The notes under the pieces are model-generated. The model had not been told where the DNA came from. It saw only the letters and a program-made list of their open reading frames with translations, and searched no databases. The position numbers and the translations under genes were made by a program. A DNA stretch of 36,743 nucleotides from Phycisphaerales bacterium UBA854 (GTDB lineage: Bacteria; Planctomycetota; Phycisphaerae; Phycisphaerales; SM1A02). Location of the stretch: contig DBGM01000001.1 in assembly GCA_002295885.1 (NCBI GenBank), positions 1-36,743 of the forward strand, written 5' to 3'. Positions 16,694 through 22,919 of this stretch are shown here, one piece after another; positions within the stretch are counted from its first letter, which is position 1; each line of letters starts with the position of its first letter.

Positions 16694-16699
16694 TAGACT
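16694..16699 (+). promoter_or_regulatory. Predicted extended -10 box (TGGTAGACT) for leaderless lipoprotein mRNA
   Basis: TAGACT, preceded by TGG as in extended -10 promoters, ends 7 bases before the GTG start at 16706. The predicted first base is the G of the start codon. There is no Shine-Dalgarno sequence. Confidence 0.5.
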
Positions 16700-16705
16700 C
16701 CTTCT

Positions 16706-17359
16706 GTGCAGAAGTTGATCGGACAAATTTGCGTGCTCCTGAGCCTCGGTTGCGTGATTTCCACCCTCTTGGGCTGTGCGGGATCTTCAGGCCCTGAGGT
16801 GCTCGATATCCCGGGGGACCGATATGAACAGGCGTTTGACACGGCGGTGTCCGTAGTCCGATCGCACGGTATGCAGCCCGTGGTACGGGATCGTCGGGAA
16901 GGGGTGATTGAGACGGATTCCGTCATCGCCGGCACCGTGCTCGAGCCGTGGTACGGCAACGCCGCCGACCTGTCCCAGGGCATCGAGAACACGCTGTCGC
17001 AGTACCGCATGAAGGCGCGATTCGAGTTTCTTCCCCGTGGCTTCCTCGAATCATCCGGGACCGGGGTGGGAACGGGGCCGGATCTGCTGGGGGTCTCCAT
17101 GCCTCTACGGGATCTCGCCAACGGCAGCGAGCCTCTGGAACTTCGGGTCTGGGTCTATCGGGAGCGCAAGCACACCGTCGGACAGCGTCGCAGTACCTGG
17201 ACCCGTTCCGCGAAGAGTCGTGCAAACCACGTCGCCGGTGATCCCACGTGGGAGGAGACGCCGGGTTCATTCTGGACACCCGTGTCCAGGGACGAGGCGG
17301 CGGAACGACGTTTCCTCGCGGAAATCGCCCGGGACCTCGGCCTTCCCGCCGCTCCGTAG
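16706..17359 (+). CDS. Hypothetical lipoprotein
   Basis: This 217-residue protein has a lipoprotein signal peptide: hydrophobic residues 8-22 and the lipobox LLGC with the modified cysteine at C24. The mature part is of mixed alpha/beta character (GDRYEQAFDTAVSVVRSHGMQPVVRDRREGVIETD resembles a short repeat domain that starts many small planctomycete lipoproteins, but I cannot name a family). The start is GTG at 16706, chosen because of the exact leaderless promoter spacing and because it gives a proper signal peptide. It is divergent from the cytochrome gene with a 152-base gap holding both promoters. The function is unknown, but it should be attached to a membrane outside the cytoplasm. Confidence 0.8.
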   Translation: MQKLIGQICVLLSLGCVISTLLGCAGSSGPEVLDIPGDRYEQAFDTAVSVVRSHGMQPVVRDRREGVIETDSVIAGTVLEPWYGNAADLSQGIENTLSQYRMKARFEFLPRGFLESSGTGVGTGPDLLGVSMPLRDLANGSEPLELRVWVYRERKHTVGQRRSTWTRSAKSRANHVAGDPTWEETPGSFWTPVSRDEAAERRFLAEIARDLGLPAAP

Positions 17360-17376
17360 AGGACATCACGTCCTCT
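17358..17376 (+). terminator. Hairpin directly after the lipoprotein gene, possible terminator
   Basis: AGAGGAC and GTCCTCT form a perfect 7-bp stem with loop ATCAC, starting inside the TAG stop codon. There is no T run directly after it. A T5 run appears only at 17406-17411, after a weak 4-bp hairpin (GTCT-GAA-AGAC, 17393-17403). Termination is plausible but not certain. Confidence 0.35.
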
Positions 17377-17423
17377 CTGAACGGGTTGTGACGTCTGAAA
17401 GACCTGTTTTTAGCCTTCCAACA

Positions 17424-17451
17424 TTGCCACCGAGGGCACCGGTGGTAGGCT
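17424..17451 (+). promoter_or_regulatory. Predicted sigma70-type promoter of the subtilisin-like gene
   Basis: A -35 box TTGCCA (17424-17429) and a -10 box TAGGCT (17446-17451, preceded by TGG) are separated by 16 bases. Transcription would start near 17458, giving an 18-base leader with GGAG at 17459-17462. An inverted repeat fills the spacer. Confidence 0.45.
17427..17445. repeat. Inverted repeat CCACCG-N7-CGGTGG within a promoter spacer
   Basis: The two 6-base arms (17427-17432 and 17440-17445) flank a 7-base centre and occupy the space between the -35 and -10 boxes of the subtilisin-like gene. This is where a repressor or an activator that twists DNA could bind. No regulator gene is adjacent. 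Confidence 0.35.
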
Positions 17452-17475
17452 GTGGTGTTGGAGTAGAGAGCGCTC

Positions 17476-19041
17476 ATGATCCGTGCCGATCGAACCGTAT
17501 TCCCTCTGATTGCTGTCCTGCTGACGATCGGTCCGGCCCTGTCGGACGTATCGGAGGACATCGGACTTGATGCCCTGCTCGAACGACTGGGACCGGATGC
17601 CATGCCGACGGGCGTGGGAGTGCGCCTGGGTCAGGTGGAGGCCGATCAATCGGGCAACTACGCACCCGACGAAACCAACAGCCAGTTCACCGACAAGACG
17701 TTCCACTACCGGAGCGGCGCGACCGGCGCCTCCAGCCACGCCACCAACGTCTGTCAGTGGATGTGCGGTTCCCAGTGGGGACCGGCGTCCGGCGTCACGG
17801 ACATCGACTGCTGGTCGCTGAGCGACTGGTGCCTCGACGGGTTTCTCAAGGCGAACTACAACGACACCGTCGCGCCGGCCGGAACCCCGAGTCTCATAAA
17901 GAACTTCAACCTCAGCTGGATCGGTTCCTTCGGCAGCGTGAACAACAACCAGAAGGTGCTCCGGCGCGCGGACTTCGTCGTGCAGCGCGACAACGTCATG
18001 ATGTGCCACGGTGTGGCCAACGCCGGGCAGGACAACATCCCGCTCATGACCTGCATGTTCAACGGTCTTTCCGTCGGCAAGCGGAATGGCGAGCATCTCA
18101 CCGCCGACACCATGGCGGGCCTGGAGGGCGGCGGCCGGATGCGGCCGGAGATCGTCGGTCCGCTGGGCACGTCCAGTGCGGCGACCGGACTGGTGTCGGG
18201 TGCGGTCGCACTCCTGACCGAAACGGTCCGTGACGACGACACCCTCGACTCGCAGGCCGAGGACACCGAGGTGATCAAGGCACTGCTCCTGGCCGGGGCG
18301 ACGCACATCGCGCACCAGGAACCATGGTCCAACGGAGCCGTGGTCTCGGGCGCGCAGCGCGGCACGTCGGTTCGTCCGCTGGACGACACCGTGGGAGCGG
18401 GAATGCTCAATGTGGATCGGAGTCATCGCATGCTCACCGCCGGCCGCACCTGGGGGGGCATCTACGCCGGTTCGCCCGCCGCCGCGGGGCTGCACGGGTG
18501 GGATCAGGCGTTCTGCCTCAGCGGCAACAGCCGATGGTGGTCCTTCAGCCTCGACGGTCGCGTGGACAACGCCACCATCGTGGCCACCTGGAATCGCATC
18601 GTGAACGACGACTTCTCTGGCTACGGTTTCGGCAACGTGGATCTCTTCCTGTGGCGGCTGGACGATTCCGGCGACTACCGGACGCTGGTGGGCGACGGAG
18701 GGCTGGGAGTCTTCGAGGCCGGCAACGTGACCTCGGAAAGCGACGTCGACAACGTCGAACTGCTCTCGGTCGACGGTCTGGCTCCCGGCAACTATGTCCT
18801 GGAACTGCGGCATCTGAGTTCCGGGGTGCCCTCCATCACGGCCGGGGTCGCCTGGTACCTGAGCGACCCCGAACCGGTCGATGTCGACGGCGATGCCAAC
18901 GGCGACGGCACCGTGGGGGTCGAGGATCTCCTGCTCGTGATCGCGGAATGGAACTGCCAGAGCGGCTGCACGGCCGATCTGACCGAGGACGGCGTCGTGG
19001 ACGTCTCCGACCTGCTCACCGTGATCGCCTATTGGGACTGA
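17476..19041 (+). CDS. Divergent subtilisin-like (S8) exported protein with dockerin-like tail
   Basis: This 521-residue exported protein has a signal peptide at residues 1-23. A subtilase-like frame is visible: GVRLGQVEAD (48-57) where subtilases have the catalytic Asp, SSHATNV with H88 where they have GHGTHV, and GTSSAATGLVSGAVALL with S233 where they have GTSMAAP. The Asp position is Glu (E55) and the oxyanion Asn motif reads ANAGQDN, so activity is uncertain. Cysteines are unusually many and often paired (VCQWMCG, DCWSLSDWC). A beta-sandwich follows at about 330-465. Residues 472-521 are two dockerin-like repeats (GDANGDGTVGV, TEDGVVDVSDLL) joined by CQSGC, as in the cytochrome nearby. 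It may be a protease or a binding protein on the cell surface. Confidence 0.75.
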   Translation: MIRADRTVFPLIAVLLTIGPALSDVSEDIGLDALLERLGPDAMPTGVGVRLGQVEADQSGNYAPDETNSQFTDKTFHYRSGATGASSHATNVCQWMCGSQWGPASGVTDIDCWSLSDWCLDGFLKANYNDTVAPAGTPSLIKNFNLSWIGSFGSVNNNQKVLRRADFVVQRDNVMMCHGVANAGQDNIPLMTCMFNGLSVGKRNGEHLTADTMAGLEGGGRMRPEIVGPLGTSSAATGLVSGAVALLTETVRDDDTLDSQAEDTEVIKALLLAGATHIAHQEPWSNGAVVSGAQRGTSVRPLDDTVGAGMLNVDRSHRMLTAGRTWGGIYAGSPAAAGLHGWDQAFCLSGNSRWWSFSLDGRVDNATIVATWNRIVNDDFSGYGFGNVDLFLWRLDDSGDYRTLVGDGGLGVFEAGNVTSESDVDNVELLSVDGLAPGNYVLELRHLSSGVPSITAGVAWYLSDPEPVDVDGDANGDGTVGVEDLLLVIAEWNCQSGCTADLTEDGVVDVSDLLTVIAYWD

Positions 19042-19043
19042 TC

Positions 19044-19049
19044 TATACT
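19044..19049 (+). promoter_or_regulatory. Predicted -10 box (TATACT) for near-leaderless permease mRNA
   Basis: CTATACT ends 8 bases before the ATG at 19057, right after the stop of the subtilisin-like gene (19039-19041). Transcription would start on or one base before the start codon. No -35 box or clear Shine-Dalgarno sequence is visible. Confidence 0.5.
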
Positions 19050-19056
19050 CCGGGGC

Positions 19057-20784
19057 ATGCGCCGTCGTACCCTGGCCCCCTATCTCATCACCGCTGGTCT
19101 GTTCGCGATCTTCGCGGCCTTCCTGCTGTATCCGATCTGGCTGACGATCGCCTCGGGATTCCAGTCCGAAGGCGGCGGATTCACGCTGTACCACATTCTC
19201 GATGTCTTCAAGGACGACTCGACCCGTCGCGGTCTCTTCAACGCCCTCGGGATCGCCGTGGCCACCACCGCACTCAGCTTCGTCATCGCACTGCCGCTGG
19301 CGGTGCTCGCGGCCCGGTTCGACTTTCCCGGCAAGGGTGCGATGAGTGCCCTGATCCTCGTTCCCCTGATCCTTCCGCCGTTCGTCGGCGCCATCGGTCT
19401 GCACCACCTGCTCGGTCGCAGCGGCGCACTCAACACCCTGCTCATCGACATGGGCTTCATCGAACACGGAGTCGACTTCATCGGGCGCGGCGGCTTCTTC
19501 GCCATCGTCTTCGTGGAGGCGCTGCACCTGTATCCCATCCTCTACCTCAATGCGACCGCGGCGCTGGCGAATCTGGATCCGGCCCTCGAGGAGGCGGCGG
19601 AGAATCTGGGTGCATCCCCCTGGCGACGGTTCAAGGACGTGGTGCTGCCCCTCATTCGTCCGGGACTGTTCGCCGGTGCGACGATCGTGTTCATCTGGTC
19701 CTTCACGGAACTCGGCACCCCGCTGATGTTCAACTACCAGGACGTCACTCCGGTCCAGATCTTCAACGGGATCAAGGAGATGGCGGCGTCCCGCCAGCCC
19801 TACGCCCTCACCGCCGTCCTCCTCGCCAGCGCCGTCCTGTTCTACGTGCTCGGAAAGCTGGTCTTCGGCGGCCGGGCGTACGTGATGTATTCCAAGGCAT
19901 CGATCCAGGCCAAGCCGAACCGCCTCACCGGATTCGCCGGTCTGGGTGCTCTGGCTGCCTTCCTCTTCGTGATCGGCATGGCGGTGCTTCCGCACATCAG
20001 CGTGGTCTTCACCAGTCTTGCGGTGGAGGGATCGTGGTACGAGTCCGTCCTGCCTGAGGAATGGACCCTGCGACACTTCGGCCAGGCGCTGTCCCATCCG
20101 CTCTCGGTCGGTTCCATCCAGAACAGTCTTCTGTATTCCTTCTTCGCGGTGATGATCGACATCGTGATCGGACTGCTCATCGCCTACATCGTGGTCCGAA
20201 CCAAGATCAAGGGACGAGGCCTGCTGGACTCCCTTTCCATGCTGCCGCTGGCCGTGCCCGGTCTCGTCATGGCGTTCGGCTACGTGGCCATGACGCTTCG
20301 CTGGCCGTTCGCCAAGGGTGATCCGCTCGAGGGCGTCATCAGCGTGATCGGCGCGGATCCGAATCCCGCCCTGCTGCTCGTGATCGCCTACGGTGTTCGC
20401 CGACTTCCCTACGTGGTGCGGGCGGCCGTGGCCGGACTGGAGCAGACATCCGGTGAACTCGAGGAAGCGGCCCTGAATCTTGGGGCGAGCCGTGTCCGGG
20501 CCGTGCGCACGATCATCGTTCCGTTGATCATGGCCAATCTCATCGCGGGTGGACTTCTGGCGTTCTCCTTCGCCATGCTGGAAGTGTCCGATTCGCTGAT
20601 TCTGGCTCAGCGTGAATCCGACTATCCGATAACCAAGGCGATCTACACGCTCTTCGAACGCCTGGGCGACGGCCAGTACATCGCCAGTGCCATGGGGGTC
20701 TGGGCGATGGTTCTACTGGCCGTGACGCTGGTCGGGGCATCGATCCTCATGGGCAAGAAGATGGGGGCGATCTTCAGGGTCTGA
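19057..20784 (+). CDS. Two-domain ABC transporter permease, iron(III)/FbpB type
   Basis: This 575-residue inner-membrane protein consists of two fused permease domains, as in FbpB/SfuB-type ferric iron and related (thiamine, 2-aminoethylphosphonate, spermidine-like) importers. About twelve hydrophobic helices are visible. Each half carries an EAA loop for the ATPase: EEAAENLGASPWRRFKDVVLP at about residue 178 (shown in part: EEAAENLGAS) and EEAALNLGAS at about 469. No ATPase or solute-binding protein gene is adjacent, so its partners must be encoded elsewhere. It starts 15 bases after the previous gene but has its own leaderless-type promoter. The substrate cannot be settled. Iron is the commonest for this architecture. 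Confidence 0.88.
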   Translation: MRRRTLAPYLITAGLFAIFAAFLLYPIWLTIASGFQSEGGGFTLYHILDVFKDDSTRRGLFNALGIAVATTALSFVIALPLAVLAARFDFPGKGAMSALILVPLILPPFVGAIGLHHLLGRSGALNTLLIDMGFIEHGVDFIGRGGFFAIVFVEALHLYPILYLNATAALANLDPALEEAAENLGASPWRRFKDVVLPLIRPGLFAGATIVFIWSFTELGTPLMFNYQDVTPVQIFNGIKEMAASRQPYALTAVLLASAVLFYVLGKLVFGGRAYVMYSKASIQAKPNRLTGFAGLGALAAFLFVIGMAVLPHISVVFTSLAVEGSWYESVLPEEWTLRHFGQALSHPLSVGSIQNSLLYSFFAVMIDIVIGLLIAYIVVRTKIKGRGLLDSLSMLPLAVPGLVMAFGYVAMTLRWPFAKGDPLEGVISVIGADPNPALLLVIAYGVRRLPYVVRAAVAGLEQTSGELEEAALNLGASRVRAVRTIIVPLIMANLIAGGLLAFSFAMLEVSDSLILAQRESDYPITKAIYTLFERLGDGQYIASAMGVWAMVLLAVTLVGASILMGKKMGAIFRV

Positions 20785-20832
20785 TTGGGTCGTTGAGACC
20801 GATTCGCATCGTGATTTCAAGCTCTTGCTGGC

Positions 20833-20838
20833 TATACT
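20833..20838 (+). promoter_or_regulatory. Predicted -10 box (TATACT) of the nuoDEF operon
   Basis: GGCTATACT lies in the 100-base gap before nuoD. The transcript would start near 20845, just before a strong inverted repeat. No TTGACA-like -35 box stands at the usual distance. Confidence 0.5.
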
Positions 20839-20847
20839 GGAGCATCA

Positions 20848-20869
20848 GTTCGTGAAATGCTTCACGAAC
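20848..20869. repeat. Perfect 9-bp inverted repeat upstream of nuoD (operator or leader hairpin)
   Basis: GTTCGTGAA (20848-20856) and TTCACGAAC (20861-20869) are perfect reverse complements separated by ATGC. The element begins about 10 bases after the -10 box and so would be at the very 5' end of the mRNA. It could be an operator for a dimeric regulator or a protective 5' hairpin. The ATG in its loop is in frame with nuoD, but it has no ribosome-binding site. Confidence 0.55.
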
Positions 20870-20886
20870 CGGCCCGAGAACGTCCT

Positions 20887-22176
20887 ATGCCCTTTCAACT
20901 CCAACCCGCCGAAGCCTGGGATATCGACGTCGATCGACTCGACTATCTCAAGGACCGCCCCACGGCCGGAGATCGATGGGTCCTGAACTTCGGCCCCCAG
21001 CACCCGGCCACGCACACCACGATCCGCCTGGTGCTGGAGCTCGATGGTGAGCGGGTGGTCCGGGCCACGCCCCACATCGGCTACCTGCACAGCGGGTTCG
21101 AGAAGCTGGGCGAGCACCACGACTACAACCAGTACGTCTGCACCATCAGCCGGATGGACTACATCAGTCCGATCGTCAACGACATCGCCTGGCACCATTC
21201 CGTCGAGAAGCTCTTCGACGTGGATCTCACGCCCCGCTGCAAGGTGATCCGGACGATCCTGTCGGAGTTGGGCCGCATCCAGAACCACCTGCTGTGCGTC
21301 GGCGCGGCGGCCCTGGATCTCGGGGCGTTCACCGGATTCCTCTACGGGTTCAACGAACGCGAGCACATCTACGACATCATCGACTACGTCTCCGGCCAAC
21401 GCTTCCATCCCGACTACACCCGAGTCGGCGGCGTCATGCGCGACCTGCCCGACGAGGAGGTCTTCAAGCGCATGGTCCGTGCGTTCATCGACGAGCGGCT
21501 GCCGTCGGCCATGAAGGATGTGGAGACCCTGCTCAACCGCAATCGAATCTTCATCGATCGGGTCCAGGGCATCGGTGTGGTCACCGAGGAGGAGGCCACC
21601 GCCTGGTCGCTGACCGGGCCGCTTGCCCGGGCATCGGGCGTCCGCCGTGATCTCCGCAAGGACGATCCCTATCTCTGCTTCGAGGACAACTGGGACGGCC
21701 AGGGCGCCGAAGCGGTCGACTTCTCGGTACCGATCGCCAGCGACGGCGACTGCTTCAGCCGCTATCTGGTCCGTCTCGAGGAGATGCGTCAGAGCCGTCG
21801 CATCATCGATCAGCTGATCGACAACATTCCGTCCGGACCCATCAACTCCGATCCCGACGGCAAGATGCACATCCCCGCCAAGGGCGACGTCTATGGATCC
21901 ATCGAAGCGACGATCCAGCATTTCGAGATCATCATGACCAACCGTGGTTGGGCCGCTCCGGTCGGGGAGTTCTACTCCGCCATCGAATCGCCCAACGGCG
22001 AACTCGGCTACTACATCGTCGCGGACGGAGGTCGCTGCCCCTGGCGGGTCGCGGTCCGGCCGCCGTCGTTCATCAACTTCGCGGCCTTCTCCAAGATGCT
22101 CGAAGGCCATCAGCTCGCGGACATCGTGGCCGTGATGGGATCGATCAACGTCATCGCCGCGGAACTCGACCGCTAG
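20887..22176 (+). CDS. nuoD: NADH-quinone oxidoreductase subunit D (complex I, 49 kDa type)
   Basis: This is the quinone-site subunit of complex I at the junction of the peripheral and membrane arms. The family signature NFGPQHPATHTTIRLVLELDG is near the N-terminus (GPQHPATH at about residues 38-45). It is followed by RATPHIGYLHSGFEKL, DYISPIVND, the conserved RIQNHLL, and the C-terminal RPPSFINF and LADIVAVMGSINVI. It has 429 residues from ATG 20887. An in-frame ATG at 20857 would add ten residues but lies in the loop of the inverted repeat and has no Shine-Dalgarno sequence. The C-terminus ends VIAAELDR rather than the usual GEVDR. It is first of the nuoD-nuoE-unknown-nuoF operon. Confidence 0.95.
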   Translation: MPFQLQPAEAWDIDVDRLDYLKDRPTAGDRWVLNFGPQHPATHTTIRLVLELDGERVVRATPHIGYLHSGFEKLGEHHDYNQYVCTISRMDYISPIVNDIAWHHSVEKLFDVDLTPRCKVIRTILSELGRIQNHLLCVGAAALDLGAFTGFLYGFNEREHIYDIIDYVSGQRFHPDYTRVGGVMRDLPDEEVFKRMVRAFIDERLPSAMKDVETLLNRNRIFIDRVQGIGVVTEEEATAWSLTGPLARASGVRRDLRKDDPYLCFEDNWDGQGAEAVDFSVPIASDGDCFSRYLVRLEEMRQSRRIIDQLIDNIPSGPINSDPDGKMHIPAKGDVYGSIEATIQHFEIIMTNRGWAAPVGEFYSAIESPNGELGYYIVADGGRCPWRVAVRPPSFINFAAFSKMLEGHQLADIVAVMGSINVIAAELDR

Positions 22177-22184
22177 GAGACACC

Positions 22185-22715
22185 ATGGCCTGGAAGGTCA
22201 AACCATCCGGCAGCATGAGCATCCCCCGGCGTGACGAGCCCTGGGTGACCGAGGAGATGGCTGCGCACATCCGCAACGAGCTCATGCCCCGCTACGCCGA
22301 GCCGATGGGGGCACTGATGCCTTCGCTGCACGCCGTGCAGGAGCAGTGGGGCTGGATTTCGCATCAGGCGATGGAGGAACTGGCCGACGTGCTGGGCATC
22401 AATGCGGCCGACGTGCTCGACACCGCATCCTTCTACGAGGAATACCACCTGCATCCGGTCGGTGCGTGCGTCATCGGAATCTGCCAGTCCGTGGCCTGCG
22501 AGATGTGCGGCCATCAGGCGCTGGTCGACCATGTCCGCAACCGGCTCGATATCGAGCCCCACGAGACGACCGAGGACGGTCGGTTCACCCTGTTGACGCT
22601 CGAGTGCCTCGGTTCCTGCGACACCGCCCCGTGTGCCCTGGTCAACGACACCCGATACGACAACCTGACGCTCGAGCAGATCGATCGTCTGATCGAAGAG
22701 GGGCCCGACGAATGA
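22185..22715 (+). CDS. nuoE: NADH-quinone oxidoreductase subunit E (complex I, 24 kDa type)
   Basis: This thioredoxin-like subunit carries the 2Fe-2S cluster N1a next to the FMN subunit NuoF. The four cluster cysteines are in the standard pattern C-x4-C (C100 and C105 in CQSVAC) and C-x3-C (C141 and C145 in CLGSC). The helical N-terminal half contains LMPSLHAVQEQWGWISHQAMEELAD, typical of the family (seen from about residue 44). Length is 176 residues. The Shine-Dalgarno AGGAG overlaps the nuoD stop region (TAGGAGACACC before ATG 22185). The stop overlaps the start of the next small gene (ATGA). Confidence 0.94.
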   Translation: MAWKVKPSGSMSIPRRDEPWVTEEMAAHIRNELMPRYAEPMGALMPSLHAVQEQWGWISHQAMEELADVLGINAADVLDTASFYEEYHLHPVGACVIGICQSVACEMCGHQALVDHVRNRLDIEPHETTEDGRFTLLTLECLGSCDTAPCALVNDTRYDNLTLEQIDRLIEEGPDE

Positions 22716-22918
22716 CCACCGAACCCCGCAAGCCCCTCATGCGCTGCCTCGGCGAGTTCTTCGGGAACATCGCGGAAGGCATTCGCGCCAACCCCGAGGA
22801 AGGCTCCCGGCAGGAGGTGTCGCGCACGGTCGAGGAGCGGGTCGAAGGAGACGTGACGCTCCGGCGCACGACTATCGACGAGATCGAGATCCATCCCGGT
22901 TCCGAGGAGCAATCCTGA
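22712..22918 (+). CDS. Small unknown protein between nuoE and nuoF
   Basis: This 68-residue charged protein of unknown function (about 14 Glu and many Arg) begins LMRCLGEFFGNIAEGIRAN after a short N-terminus and ends with a strongly acidic/basic beta-like stretch (VEERVEGDVTLRRTTIDEIEI). It has no membrane helix and only one cysteine. Its ATG at 22712 overlaps the TGA of nuoE (ATGA), and nuoF begins 2 bases after its stop, so it is translated within the complex I operon. This placement argues that it is a real gene and possibly an accessory or assembly factor of the NADH module. That role is inference. I do not recognise a family. Confidence 0.75.
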   Translation: MTTEPRKPLMRCLGEFFGNIAEGIRANPEEGSRQEVSRTVEERVEGDVTLRRTTIDEIEIHPGSEEQS

Positions 22919-22919
22919 C

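Noticed and set aside
17410..20097. Uninterrupted minus-strand open frame of 895 codons
   Set aside because: It lies antisense to the subtilisin-like gene and the permease gene, which both have signals and family motifs. Its product is an Arg/Asp/Gly/His-rich mix with no domain, as expected for a shadow frame in high-GC DNA.
20777..20804. Possible terminator GGTCT...AGACC after the iron-type permease
   Set aside because: Only a 5-bp stem with a 13-base loop and no T run, too weak to support.
20857..20886. Alternative nuoD start at ATG 20857
   Set aside because: It lies in the loop of a perfect inverted repeat near the predicted transcript start, has no Shine-Dalgarno sequence, and the ten extra residues are not typical of NuoD.
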